A stretch of DNA of 48,050 nt from NCBI GenBank assembly GCA_016784735.1, contig JADHUC010000041.1:1-48050 (forward strand), written 5' to 3'. The translations under genes and the position numbers were made by a program. Under the pieces are notes generated by a model that saw nothing but the letters and a program-made list of their open reading frames with translations, had not been told where the DNA came from and did no database searches. Below are positions 16,407 through 26,083 of the stretch, one piece after another; the stretch's first letter is position 1, and the number at the start of each line of letters is the position of its first letter. This DNA is from Pirellulaceae bacterium. GTDB taxonomy: Bacteria; Planctomycetota; Planctomycetia; Pirellulales; Pirellulaceae.

Positions 16407-17888
16407 ATGAAAGAGCTGACAGCGGAAGACATTTCGCAACGGATTCTCGATTTCCGTCTCCTGGACTCGCGTCAACTGGATGCCGTGTGGGGCGAATTCG
16501 GCACGCGCAGCATCACGTATGAAGAGTTCAAGGACTGCCTGCTGCGAAAAGAGCTATTGACCAACTTTCAATTGGACAAAGTCGAGCGGGGGCACCGCCA
16601 GGGATACTTCTACGGGCGGTATCGTGCCCTGTACATCGCTGGTGTCGGCACGTTCGCCCGCGTTTTCCGCGCGGTGCATCTTGACAAGGACCGTGTAGTC
16701 GCCGCGAAAGTATTGCGAAAACGCTATCGCGACAACCCGGAGCAGGTCGAGCTATTTCTGCGCGAAGCCCGCATGGGACTCCGTCTCAGGCACCCAAACA
16801 TTGTCCGCGTTTACGAGGTCAGCGACGACGTCAAAGCGCCCTTCTTTGTCATGGAGTTCGTGGAAGGACAGACTCTCCGCGAGTTGATGAAGACACGAAA
16901 GAAGCTAGATGTGGAGACATCGTTGAAGCTGATGACGGACATCCTTAACGGCCTGGATCACGCAAGCAAAGTCGGGATCACTCACCGTGACATGAAGTTG
17001 TCGAACGCGTTGGTAACCGCCAAAGGTGAAGCGAAGTTGGTTGACTTTGGGCTCGCTACCATCGCCGAGACGAGCGATGACAAGATCAGCACCTCCCCAA
17101 ACGCTCGTTCGATCGACTACGTGGCGTTGGAACGAGGCACGGGCGTGAAAAAGAACGACCCGCGCAGTGACATCTACTTTGCCGGCTGCATGTTCTACAG
17201 CATGCTTAGCGGCGTGTCGCCGCTGGTGGAAACGCGGGATCGGCTCATTCGAATGAGCATCTCGCGATTTCAAACAATTGAGCCGATCAGCAAGTTTGTA
17301 CCGGATTTGCCCATCGGCATCGCTTCGGTCATCAAGAAAGCGATGTTCCTTAACCCGGAAGATCGGTATCAGGAACCGTCGGACATGCTGGCGGACCTGA
17401 AACGAGCCAAAATCATCCTGGACAAGGGCGATGACGAGGTGCCGGCCGACACGTCTGCCGCAGCCAAGACGGTTGTCCCCGCCACCGACCAGGAAGAAGG
17501 AAAAGGGCGAACCATACTGTTCGTGGAAGCGAACACGGGAATGCAGGATTTGTTGCGCGAGCATCTGAAGAAACGTGGCTATCGCGTGCTGATTACCAGC
17601 GATCCTGTCCGCGCGGTTCAGCGCGTCGAGGACGAAGTGGGCCTGGCTGATTGTGTCATTTTCTCGACGCAAGATCTGGGCGGCGATGCGGTGGCAGCGT
17701 TCAACCGCTTGGGCGAATCGGAGGCGGCGTCACAGGTCCCCGCTGTCCTGCTGGTGGACAAACGGAAGAAGGACCTTGCCGACTCGGCAAACACGAACGA
17801 ACATCACGTGTTGCTCGCCATGCCGTTGAAAATGAAAGAACTGCGGACGACACTGATAAGACTGGTGTCCCAGGAAGGGAAATCTTGA
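16407..17888 (+). CDS. Ser/Thr protein kinase with C-terminal pseudo-receiver domain
   Basis: 493 residues, no transmembrane segment. A short N-terminal region (1-68) precedes a complete Hanks-type kinase domain: glycine loop GVGTFARVF (79-87), ATP lysine Lys101, helix C Glu120, HRD 193-195 with Lys197 and Asn200, DFG 213-215, and ALE in place of APE. After an acidic linker (341-367), residues 368-486 have a receiver fold pattern. Its acidic pocket is EAN (374-376), the phospho-acceptor Asp is Ser420 and the conserved Lys is Met472, while cis-Pro473 is kept. The kinase should be active; the receiver cannot be phosphorylated in the usual way. Ribosome site GAGGAG lies about 11 nt upstream. Confidence 0.88.
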   Translation: MKELTAEDISQRILDFRLLDSRQLDAVWGEFGTRSITYEEFKDCLLRKELLTNFQLDKVERGHRQGYFYGRYRALYIAGVGTFARVFRAVHLDKDRVVAAKVLRKRYRDNPEQVELFLREARMGLRLRHPNIVRVYEVSDDVKAPFFVMEFVEGQTLRELMKTRKKLDVETSLKLMTDILNGLDHASKVGITHRDMKLSNALVTAKGEAKLVDFGLATIAETSDDKISTSPNARSIDYVALERGTGVKKNDPRSDIYFAGCMFYSMLSGVSPLVETRDRLIRMSISRFQTIEPISKFVPDLPIGIASVIKKAMFLNPEDRYQEPSDMLADLKRAKIILDKGDDEVPADTSAAAKTVVPATDQEEGKGRTILFVEANTGMQDLLREHLKKRGYRVLITSDPVRAVQRVEDEVGLADCVIFSTQDLGGDAVAAFNRLGESEAASQVPAVLLVDKRKKDLADSANTNEHHVLLAMPLKMKELRTTLIRLVSQEGKS

Positions 17889-17927
17889 GCGCCGGCACAC
17901 CCGACCGGGCTTTGTAGCTCTGAAGAC

Positions 17928-18665
17928 TCAGGCGCCCGAAACCTTCAGCCCCATCTCGCGCATAAGCATCTTCATGTCCTCCCACGCAGCCCGCTTCATG
18001 TTCGGATAGCGCAGCAGGTACGCCGGGTGGTAAGTGGCCACGACCTTGATCCCTTGGTAATCGTGAAATCGGCCGCGCAGCTTTCCCAATGGTTGCGTCG
18101 TTCCAAGCAACGTCTGGGTAGCCACGGAACCGAGGCAACAGATGAACTCAGGTTGAATAATCGCCAACTGCCTTTCGAAGAAGTTGCGACAGTTCGAGAT
18201 CTCGTCGGGCGCCGGAGTCCGATTGCCGGGTGGTCGGCATTTCAAGACGTTCAGAATGTAAACTTGCTCGCGTCGCAGCGTGCAGGCTTCAATGATCTTG
18301 TTCAGCAATTGCCCCGCGGCACCCACGAACGGCTCGCCCTGGCGATCCTCATCGGCGCCGGGCGCTTCGCCCATGAAGCACAGACGTGTTTTCGGGTCTC
18401 CAACGCCCAGCACCGTTTGGGTACGAGTCGATGCCAATTGGGCACATTGGGTGCAGGCAGCGATTTCCTCGCCAAGTTGTCGCAAAGCATCGACTCGCTG
18501 GTCCGGCGGCGGCCGCTGGTCCGGAACATCCGGCGATTGCCGAGTTTCCGGCACAACCGGCCCGTCCGATTTAGCTATCTGAGTAACGCCTGCTCGATGC
18601 AGGCACTCAAGCTTCTGACGAACCAGCCGTCGCGCGTCACTCGAATGTTCATGCGCGTAACCCAT
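17928..18665 (-). CDS. family 4 uracil-DNA glycosylase (Fe-S)
   Basis: 245 residues from the ATG at 18665, supported by AAGGAGA just upstream; a longer frame to 18761 has no such site. Fe-S ligands are Cys71, Cys74, Cys143 and Cys159. Motif A GEAPGADEDRQG is at 99-110 and the second uracil-pocket motif is HPAYLLR. It excises uracil from DNA to start base-excision repair. The first 65 residues are a poorly conserved, charged and proline-rich extension often seen in family 4 enzymes. Convergent with the kinase gene, 39 nt apart. Confidence 0.92.
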   Translation of the reverse strand: MGYAHEHSSDARRLVRQKLECLHRAGVTQIAKSDGPVVPETRQSPDVPDQRPPPDQRVDALRQLGEEIAACTQCAQLASTRTQTVLGVGDPKTRLCFMGEAPGADEDRQGEPFVGAAGQLLNKIIEACTLRREQVYILNVLKCRPPGNRTPAPDEISNCRNFFERQLAIIQPEFICCLGSVATQTLLGTTQPLGKLRGRFHDYQGIKVVATYHPAYLLRYPNMKRAAWEDMKMLMREMGLKVSGA

Positions 18666-18861
18666 GATTGCCCGTCTCCTTGCAGTCGTTCCCGAAGCCA
18701 AGTATATGTGAAACGCGACCAGTTGTGCATATGAGGCTAGTCTGCTGATGTCCCAGTTCATCGCAACACAAACTCGACAAAGGATTTATGTTGACAGACC
18801 ACGCTTCGGACGAAATGATTAAGAAGGGGCCGGTTCATCACAAGGCGTATTGGAGAAAACA

Positions 18862-20649
18862 ATGTCCGTAGGCAACAAGGCCGTCTTCTGGTGGGTTTCG
18901 GCAGTCGCAGCCGCAGTCACGACCGGCACGAGTTCGCTCGCCACCGCGCAAGATCAACCACAGTACGAGGTTTTACCTATTTATCAGGTGTTCCTTGACG
19001 CGGAACGTCCATTCGAAAAGGGAATGACCCTGGAACAGAGAAAGGCGATCCAGGACGTCAGGATGAAAGTGCAGGGCCTCCAAATGGAAGTCGATAAGTT
19101 GCTCCGTGGCTCGTCGGAGCTTTCCATAGACGACGATGCGACGAAGACAAAGATCGACTACTGGTACGGGCAATACTACTTTGCCCGCCTCACTCACACA
19201 GAACATCTGTCCGAATGGCCCGATAAACGGCAGAGGTTTCTCAAGTCGCTCGAATCGACCAACATACCGGAGAGCGTTCACGATTACGTCGTCGATTTCG
19301 CAAGACGCATGATGCTGGCCATCTCCCAGGGCAACTACCATCCGGTAGCGCGGTACAACGCCATGCTACTGATAGGTATGCTAAACAAAACGGAAGCCGA
19401 CCTGATCCGCGAGAAGCGCTTACCGGTTCCCAGCATTCAATGCATGGGGACCATGCTGAACGAGTTCGCCGATGCGAAGCAAATCGACGCGGTGCGAGTG
19501 GCCGTGCTGGTGGGAATCCTGCGGCACGCAGAGACCGACCGGAAGTTGCCTGCGGTGGACCGGCGTCTGGTGGGTGGCCCCGGACCAACGCGTATTGTGG
19601 ACCTCATGGTTGGCCTCGCAAACACAAAAGACGCACCCCAAGGAAGATCACAGGCGGGTCACGATTGGATGCGCCGCCGAGCCATCGAGATCCTTGGAGC
19701 CTTGGGTAACGTCGGTGAAAACAACAAGGTCGCCTCTGCTCTGGCAGCCATTGTCGACGACGACCAGACCCCCGTATCGCTCCGATGCTCGGCAGCCGAA
19801 GCGCTCGGACAGCTCAACTATCCGGGCAACGCAACCGTTAACGTTGCCGATATCGCCAAGAAAATGGGCGCCGTCGCTGCGCACGCCTGCTTGGAGGAAA
19901 TCAAACGCGTCGAGGATCAACAGAAGCGTGAACAAGAGGAACGAGACGCCAGTGGCGGCACCGTTGGCGTGGCCATGCCTAGCGGCGAGTCGACCGGGCC
20001 GTTCGGTGCGTCCAGTCTCGACAGCGAGAACAGGCCCAATCCACTCGCATACCGTATCAGTCTGACCCGCCGGCGGATCAAATATCAGACATCGTTGGTC
20101 AAGAGAGGTTTGGTAGGGGAAGACAAAAAGGCCTCGCCCAAGAAGCCTCCTACCGCCAAGGCGGAACCCGGAGCCGAAGAGGAAATACCCGCTAAGGAGG
20201 AGAAGAGCGGGATCCTGGCTCTGGCCAAGGCGGAAGATCAGGAGTACGTCGAGAAAGTGGCAAGCCACGTTGATGCCATCATGCGTAAAGTCGACGACAC
20301 CAGTTTCAAGGACCTGACGTCGCTGATCACCGAGATTGGCACGCTAGTAGATGAGCTGGAGAAGAAATGCGACATCGTGGTCAATGTGGACGAGATGGAG
20401 ATCGAGGCAGAGGGACTATTGGAAGATCCTCTGGGCAATTTGGGCAAAGGCCTCGGTGGGATACCGTCCGCCGAGCCGCCCGCGAAACCACCGGTCGCTC
20501 CGACCGCCAAGACGCCGGCTGCCCCGGCGACGAAAACGCCTTCCAAGACGCCGGCTGTACCACCCGCGAAAAAGACTGCACCGCCGCCTGCGAAAGGGCC
20601 CGTCGCGCCACCCAAGAAGACGGCTCCCGCCCCGGCTACACAGCCATAG
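18862..20649 (+). CDS. secreted hypothetical protein, helical-repeat region with Pro/Ala/Lys-rich C-terminus
   Basis: 595 residues from the ATG at 18862 with GGAG at 18852-18855. A Sec signal peptide is visible (hydrophobic AVFWWVSAVAAAVTTG, likely cleavage after TSSLATA). The exported part has a charged helical region (about 30-130). A stretch of HEAT-like helices follows (about 150-340, for example the IEILGALGNVGENNKVASALAAI and SLRCSAAEALGQLNYPG segments). Then come charged linkers and a final 60 residues almost wholly Pro, Ala, Lys and Thr. No enzyme motif was found. It is likely periplasmic or surface-exposed; the HEAT-like assignment is by pattern and not certain. Confidence 0.7.
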   Translation: MSVGNKAVFWWVSAVAAAVTTGTSSLATAQDQPQYEVLPIYQVFLDAERPFEKGMTLEQRKAIQDVRMKVQGLQMEVDKLLRGSSELSIDDDATKTKIDYWYGQYYFARLTHTEHLSEWPDKRQRFLKSLESTNIPESVHDYVVDFARRMMLAISQGNYHPVARYNAMLLIGMLNKTEADLIREKRLPVPSIQCMGTMLNEFADAKQIDAVRVAVLVGILRHAETDRKLPAVDRRLVGGPGPTRIVDLMVGLANTKDAPQGRSQAGHDWMRRRAIEILGALGNVGENNKVASALAAIVDDDQTPVSLRCSAAEALGQLNYPGNATVNVADIAKKMGAVAAHACLEEIKRVEDQQKREQEERDASGGTVGVAMPSGESTGPFGASSLDSENRPNPLAYRISLTRRRIKYQTSLVKRGLVGEDKKASPKKPPTAKAEPGAEEEIPAKEEKSGILALAKAEDQEYVEKVASHVDAIMRKVDDTSFKDLTSLITEIGTLVDELEKKCDIVVNVDEMEIEAEGLLEDPLGNLGKGLGGIPSAEPPAKPPVAPTAKTPAAPATKTPSKTPAVPPAKKTAPPPAKGPVAPPKKTAPAPATQP

Positions 20650-20654
20650 CCGGA

Positions 20655-22967
20655 CTACGTGTCGTCATTCTCCGGCTGGGCGGCCTGCTCTAGTGCTTTG
20701 TCCGTACTCGTCGGATCGACAACTCGGCAGGTTGCTGTCAGCCGGTCGGCGATGTCCTCCAGGTCGCCGATCCATTCCTCCTCGGTCGTGTCGGGCGGGC
20801 AAAGCTGCTTAAGTTCCACCGCCATCAGGATCAGACGCAAGAGATGCCGAAAGATGATGCCCTCTTGTTTCTGTAGGCGTTTGCTGGTGACGTATTTGTT
20901 GAAATCACCGCCGAACTGCAGGATCTCGCCCGCCGCCCAGACGGATTGAGTGTACACATCGTGGACGCCGGGAAAGTCGAAGTCGAACAGACGGCGCAGC
21001 TTCTCTGCCAACGTCAATACATACACCCGTTCCTCTGTCTCGATAAAGCTCCGGCGCTCGGGCTCGCCATCCGGCTCTTCGTCCTGGCCCGCACCGAGTT
21101 CTTCGGCCGACGCCAATCCGAGCTGCAACAACTGAACATCTAATCGCGTTGTCGCCAGCGGCCCCGGCGGCAATTCCTCCCGCGAAGGCACTCGTACCAG
21201 GTGGCGGACCGATCCGGGCAGTTCCAGCACGCTTTCCATGGCTTGGATGCGTTCGTCCCGGTCGGCGATGCCCAGTTGGTTGACAAGGAAGATGCCGTAC
21301 AGTGGATTGACACCACGCATCAGAGAGAGCTTCTCCAATTCGGGAGTCGGATACGCCAACATGGGACTGTACGGCTGTGGTTCTTCGTCCTCCTTCGGCC
21401 GCGCCTCTTCGCCCTGAACCGATTCGGCGTTTGGTTCGTCCGTCTTCTTCGGCGGCGGTGGATCCAGTCGGACGTATCCAGCAGTCCACAGGGTGATCAG
21501 CATACGGTCCAGGGCCTTTTGCCCGGCTTCCAGGTGGCGGCTGTCCATCAGCCGTTTCCCAACCAGTGTGCGCACACGGTCCACTTCTGGCGATGCCTGC
21601 AGCATATACGCCAACAGCCGCCACGGAAGCGCCCCGCGGCTATTCAATCTTCCCGGAGGCGCGGATTTCAATTTCTCGAACTGGGCCTCGGTCCAATACT
21701 GCTGGTTTGTCCTGCGTTTGGGCATTTTCTTCTTCAGTTGCTTTTTCGCTTTCCGCAGGCCGGGATCCTTCGTGTCTTCGGGTATCCGATCGTACTTCTC
21801 ACGCCATCGCTGGATCTTGACGTCGTCTTCGTGGGCAAGTCCAAACACGTAGCCCTGTACATCGAATTGCGGTCGGCCCGCGCGGCCGAACATCTGATGC
21901 GCTGAACTGGCCTCGATCAACTTCTTCTTGTCGCGCGGTCCCTTCAGCAGACACGGTACCACAACACTGCGCGCCGGCAGGTTGACTCCAGCAGCCAGCG
22001 TTTCGGTACACACTGCTATCGACAGCAGCTTGCGCTGAAAAAGGTCCTCGACGATTCGCCGGTATCTGGGCAACACACCGGCATGGTGTACTCCCACGCC
22101 GCGCAGCAGTATCTGTCTCAGCTTGGGTCCGACGCCTTGCGACCAGTCGTATTGTCCCATTTCCTTGACTAGTTGGGCCTGCTGGCCATCGGCCAACAGT
22201 CGTTTGCCCTTCAACTGTTCGGCCACCGTCCAGCATTCCTCGCGGTTGAAGCAGAATACCAACGCGGGTGTTCGGCGAGCCTCTTCGTCGCCGGCAGCCA
22301 TTTCCACGAGGTGCTCGGACAACAGCATGTCACCGACCCAAGCGTACGTGAGCGGCACCTTGCGCTCATCGCTCTGGACCAGTTCCAGCCGGCGGTGGTG
22401 GCGGTGAGACAGCCAGTTGACGAATTCCAGAGAGTTTCCCACCGTGGCCGAAAGCAGCAGCAGGCGTACGTGTTCCGGCAAGAGTCCTAGCGTCAATTCC
22501 CACACGACGCCCCGCTCCCGGTCGTTGAAACTATGGAATTCATCCATGACCACGGCCGACACGTCACGGAATTCAAACGTCGGGTGCAGCAGCCGATTCA
22601 AGAGTATCTCAGCGACCACGACCAGAACCGGCGCATCCGGGTTGATGCGGCGATTGCCCGTGACCAGGCCGATTTTGCTCATTCCAAATCCCCAGCGAAT
22701 GGCCAACTCCTGAAGATCCTCGAGTTTCTGATCGGTCAACGCGATCAGCGGCGTCGTGTAGTAAAGGCGTTTGCCGGTGCGTAAAGCCTCGAACACGGCA
22801 GCCTCGGCGATCAACGTCTTGCCCATGCCCGTCGGCGCGCATACCAGCACTCCTTGGTTGGAGGTGAACCAGGCAAGCAACGCTTCTTCTTGAACCTGAT
22901 ACGGCTCAAATCGCAGTTGCTCAAAGTACTCGGCAGCGATCTGGTCTCGCGTCGGCTCGGTGGGCAT
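20655..22967 (-). CDS. Ski2-like DEAD/DEAH-box helicase
   Basis: 770 residues from the ATG at 22967 (a TTG at 22973 would add two). Superfamily 2 motifs: Walker A APTGMGKT at 44-51, DEFH at 142-145, SAT at 173-175, and motif VI HQMFGRAGRPQFD. These place it with Ski2/Mtr4/Hel308-type helicases rather than with RecQ or DEAD RNA helicases. The C-terminal 330 residues are helical with a charged Pro/Glu-rich insert (KKTDEPNAESVQGEE). It could act on RNA or DNA; the substrate is not evident. Its stop is 5 nt from the convergent secreted-protein gene. Confidence 0.88.
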   Translation of the reverse strand: MPTEPTRDQIAAEYFEQLRFEPYQVQEEALLAWFTSNQGVLVCAPTGMGKTLIAEAAVFEALRTGKRLYYTTPLIALTDQKLEDLQELAIRWGFGMSKIGLVTGNRRINPDAPVLVVVAEILLNRLLHPTFEFRDVSAVVMDEFHSFNDRERGVVWELTLGLLPEHVRLLLLSATVGNSLEFVNWLSHRHHRRLELVQSDERKVPLTYAWVGDMLLSEHLVEMAAGDEEARRTPALVFCFNREECWTVAEQLKGKRLLADGQQAQLVKEMGQYDWSQGVGPKLRQILLRGVGVHHAGVLPRYRRIVEDLFQRKLLSIAVCTETLAAGVNLPARSVVVPCLLKGPRDKKKLIEASSAHQMFGRAGRPQFDVQGYVFGLAHEDDVKIQRWREKYDRIPEDTKDPGLRKAKKQLKKKMPKRRTNQQYWTEAQFEKLKSAPPGRLNSRGALPWRLLAYMLQASPEVDRVRTLVGKRLMDSRHLEAGQKALDRMLITLWTAGYVRLDPPPPKKTDEPNAESVQGEEARPKEDEEPQPYSPMLAYPTPELEKLSLMRGVNPLYGIFLVNQLGIADRDERIQAMESVLELPGSVRHLVRVPSREELPPGPLATTRLDVQLLQLGLASAEELGAGQDEEPDGEPERRSFIETEERVYVLTLAEKLRRLFDFDFPGVHDVYTQSVWAAGEILQFGGDFNKYVTSKRLQKQEGIIFRHLLRLILMAVELKQLCPPDTTEEEWIGDLEDIADRLTATCRVVDPTSTDKALEQAAQPENDDT

Positions 22968-23445
22968 GGACAACTCTTTTCAAGTTGGCAGGCTTGCGTA
23001 GGATCGCGAACGAAACAGCTTCCTCGTCTCACCGCAAGCCGGTCGTGTGCGCGGGGGGGGACGAAGACTCGTCGGCCCCCCGACACACATTATGCGCGCA
23101 CCGGGCGTGGGAGTCATCGAGACTACAAAGTTCAAACGGGATACCGGGCAAACGGTCCCGTTTATCCGATCCGCATGTGTCGGACGAAGACCGCGAGCGA
23201 ACCGCCGCGCTGTCGCATTGGGACGGCGCGTGTCAATCTTACAGCGCGGTGGACGGAGTACTCAAGTTCGCACGGACGTACAGAACGATCTAAGGCTTTA
23301 CGTTGAAATGACTTCGGCGATGCTAGCAACGCGACTTGCCGGTGCGGCACGCCAATTGCCCCGGAACATAATTGGCGGGCGGCAACGGACGGCCGTCGAG
23401 ACCCGGGCAGTATCTGAAAGCAAACGAGCAACGGAGTGAAAAGCG
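22968..23445. other. 478-nt intergenic stretch with no supported gene
   Basis: It separates the divergent helicase and the small membrane protein gene and so should contain both promoters. It includes an 8-G run near 23052. Several overlapping frames exist on both strands but none has a recognisable motif or a good ribosome site. No repeat or palindrome comparable to those elsewhere was found. Confidence 0.4.
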
Positions 23446-23688
23446 GTGAACTTACTACTACCTTGGCGTTGGATTCGCGCTGCAATCGTCGAATTAAGCG
23501 GCGTGGCGTTGTGCCTGCTGTTGATCGGTTATTCGCAAACGCACCGGGGGCCACAACTGAACGCCCCCACGGTGGCAGAGCGAAACATGGCGACGCAGAT
23601 CCGCCACCGGGACAGCAACGCCCAGCAATCGCACAGCGAAGAGCTATGGCAGATGGTCGGGGTAGTTTTGGAGGGAGTCCTCCAATAA
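23446..23688 (+). CDS. small putative membrane protein, 80 residues
   Basis: GTG start at 23446 preceded by CGGAG about 10 nt upstream. Residues about 11-30 (IRAAIVELSGVALCLLLIGYS) form one hydrophobic helix after a basic/aromatic N-terminus; the remaining 50 residues are polar with no cysteine or known motif. It is probably a single-pass inner-membrane peptide or an uncleaved signal anchor. It lies 90 nt before the groES-like gene and could share its transcript. Not recognised; existence is only moderately supported. Confidence 0.45.
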   Translation: MNLLLPWRWIRAAIVELSGVALCLLLIGYSQTHRGPQLNAPTVAERNMATQIRHRDSNAQQSHSEELWQMVGVVLEGVLQ

Positions 23689-23778
23689 CGCCGGCGGCCG
23701 GGCCTCTTGACTTGTCGAAAGTCGTGCCGCGTAGTACCTTGGAACCAGTACGGTGCTAATTCGACGCAAGAGAACCCC

Positions 23779-24105
23779 ATGGCCAAGACACGACAGAAGA
23801 CATTCGAGTATGTCGAGCCGATCGGCTCGCGGGTGCTGGTGCGCAAGGACGAACCAAAACGAGAAACCAAGGGCGGAATAGCACTTCCGGACCAAGCCGA
23901 AATACCCACCATCACAGGCCGAATCGTCACGATTTCGACACAAATCGAAAACGATGACGATGTGCCGCTGCGGCAATACGACAAGATCCTCTTCCACCCG
24001 AAGAACGCCATTCCCGTCGATTTCGAGCCCGACAATCAGCTCTTTGTCGTGCCCGTCGAAGATGTCGTGGCTGTGTTTCGCCGCGAGAACCCCGACGATG
24101 ATTGA
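23779..24105 (+). CDS. GroES-like co-chaperonin family protein
   Basis: 108 residues from the ATG at 23779. The Cpn10 beta-barrel pattern is clear: VEPIGSRVLVRKDEP (12-26), a mobile-loop region ending KGGIALPD (31-38), then TGRIVTI and YDKILFHP segments. It lacks a neighbouring groEL, and the C-terminal VPVEDVVAVFRRENPDDD differs from canonical GroES. It may be an alternative co-chaperonin or a specialised paralogue. An upstream in-frame extension (to 23707) has no ribosome site and is rejected. Confidence 0.8.
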   Translation: MAKTRQKTFEYVEPIGSRVLVRKDEPKRETKGGIALPDQAEIPTITGRIVTISTQIENDDDVPLRQYDKILFHPKNAIPVDFEPDNQLFVVPVEDVVAVFRRENPDDD

Positions 24106-24139
24106 CGAGAGGCCATCGAACACAACTTCGGGAAACGCT

Positions 24140-25594
24140 CTAAGAACGACTCTCCCCGGTCGCGTCTAGCCGTGCTTCTATTGGCTCCGGTTGATCTGCA
24201 AACTGAAACGTTTCAATCAGCGTGCGGTCGGCTTCGGCGAAACGCTCGACTAATTTGGTTTCCAGCGTAAACGCGATCGCGGCGCGCCGCCCTGCGTCAT
24301 TCGAAACGTGATAGTAAACCCATTGGATCGGTATTTCGGATTCCATGCCGGCCACCAGAACGCGCAGCACGCATTTCCCGTCTTCGGTGGTTGACTTTGA
24401 TCCTTCCACGATCTGCCCGAACTTATCGCCCAGCGAGCGTTGCACGTCCGCCTGGAACGCCTCCAGCGACATCTGCTTGCCGGGTTCCGACTCGGGCAAC
24501 TCGGAAATGTTGCACTGAGCGATCAAATCGCCTCGGTCCACCAAGCGAAGGACGCACAGGTCGCGTCGGTCCAGCATAGAACGCCAGCGGCGATCGTGTA
24601 TCAATTGGAAGCGGGCTTTTTCGGCCTGGAAGCTGAGCAACCCTGCGCCGGGACTGGCCTCAAGCGGCAATTCGGTGAGGTAGGCGTCAGTGAGTTTCTC
24701 GGACTTGGCCAGCGGAGCGATGGTGACCCGTAACCGGGCGGTTACTTCGAAGCCCGGTTCGGCGTGGCCGATGGCTCGTTTTTCTCGCATCGCCACGGCA
24801 AACCAAGTGATCAGATTCTGGGAAAGATCGTAGTTCGACTTTGCCCTGAACTCGATCTCCGAGGATACTCCACCCACGGCTCCTTCCACGTTCCCGGAAA
24901 TCTCGATGATCGCGGTCTGGCCTTCGACGTCGTTAAGCGAGCAGGTGACATTCGAGTCCACGACGACGTCCAAACCCAGCAATCGTGCCAATATGCTCGG
25001 GTCGATCTCCCAGCGGTCGCCAATGCGCACCGGTTGTTCGGGCAGCAGGCGTGGAAGCAATAGACTGTTTCCCTGCACGTCGATCAGATCCAACTGTTCG
25101 CGCTTCAGCGGACCCATCGGCGAGTATATCAACGATCTGTCCGCGTCGACCTGCGCACACACCGTACGCCATTCTTCGGGCAATTTCGGAGCTAAGAGCC
25201 CTTCGTCCACCTTGATTCGGGCCTCGGCCTTGGTGTAGTAGCGTACTGAACGTCGGGACCACGGAGTTGGTTGAGTATCGACGAACCTCTCCTCATAGGC
25301 AAGATTGCCCTCCACCAACAGAGGCACTTTTGTCACTTTGGACCCGTCAGGATTCAGCTTCAATTCACCCCGGACTTCCAGCACAGCCTGCACGGCCTGC
25401 ATTTGACCTACAGAAGCGGGCTGCTTCAGATCGTAAGTCGTTTTGGAGTTGGAGGTTTCGGCTCCACATGCGGCTGCTGCCAGCAATGTCGCAGCCATAA
25501 GAAGCAACACGAAGGAAGCAGTTTTCGTAAAATTATTGGCCAATTTCCTGCTTTTTTTCGCGAATACGATGGCAGTCCGATCGTCGTATTTCAT
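24140..25594 (-). CDS. exported hypothetical protein
   Basis: 484 residues. The N-terminus is basic, then a hydrophobic run (about 27-42, ASFVLLLMAATLLAAAA) and Cys43. The sequence before Cys43 is a weak lipobox, so ordinary signal peptidase cleavage or lipidation are both possible. The mature part is mainly beta-rich and hydrophilic without recognisable catalytic motifs, resembling the many uncharacterised exported proteins of planctomycetes. It converges on the GroES-like gene with a 34-nt gap. I do not recognise the family. Confidence 0.65.
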   Translation of the reverse strand: MKYDDRTAIVFAKKSRKLANNFTKTASFVLLLMAATLLAAAACGAETSNSKTTYDLKQPASVGQMQAVQAVLEVRGELKLNPDGSKVTKVPLLVEGNLAYEERFVDTQPTPWSRRSVRYYTKAEARIKVDEGLLAPKLPEEWRTVCAQVDADRSLIYSPMGPLKREQLDLIDVQGNSLLLPRLLPEQPVRIGDRWEIDPSILARLLGLDVVVDSNVTCSLNDVEGQTAIIEISGNVEGAVGGVSSEIEFRAKSNYDLSQNLITWFAVAMREKRAIGHAEPGFEVTARLRVTIAPLAKSEKLTDAYLTELPLEASPGAGLLSFQAEKARFQLIHDRRWRSMLDRRDLCVLRLVDRGDLIAQCNISELPESEPGKQMSLEAFQADVQRSLGDKFGQIVEGSKSTTEDGKCVLRVLVAGMESEIPIQWVYYHVSNDAGRRAAIAFTLETKLVERFAEADRTLIETFQFADQPEPIEARLDATGESRS

Positions 25595-26083
25595 GGTGAA
25601 CCCATTTCCCTGTTGGTACGTCTACTACCTTACGTGGTCCGTTAAATCGACCTCATACATTGCGGTTCTTCAGCGGAAAGGGAGGTTTTTGTTGTACGAT
25701 TTGCGTCAGGTAGGGAACAATCCGATAGGGGAGACGCGAACATTGCTGTGCGTCTTCGGAACGCAGGTCGACGTGGACACCCAACGGGATGGTTTTCAAT
25801 CCCTTGTTCGTTTTGACTGATTCGATTTTAAGTCTTTTAAGAGTAAAGAGTTAAGAGTAGCAGTTCGATTCATCGCAAAAGCTGTTTGAATCGCTTATGA
25901 TGACTAGAACAGAGCAACTTTTCGCTTCGTAGTAAGCAACTGCCGGAAAGACTTGGTGCTGTTTTTCGGTGGCAGGGAGCATCTCAGGAATGTGGTGCCT
26001 ACCCAATTAGGACTGGATTCTGTTGGAGCGGCGGGAGCCGCAGGGAACGCCACGGGGTCCGCCATGCCAGAAGAGGCCATACA
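25595..26083. other. 489-nt intergenic stretch, AT-rich in part
   Basis: It lies between the divergent exported-protein gene and the sigma factor gene. At 25820-25860 it is unusually AT-rich and contains the direct repeat TTAAGAGTA at 25837-25845 and 25851-25859. Short frames present have no motif. It presumably carries the sigma gene promoter, which I could not define. Confidence 0.4.
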
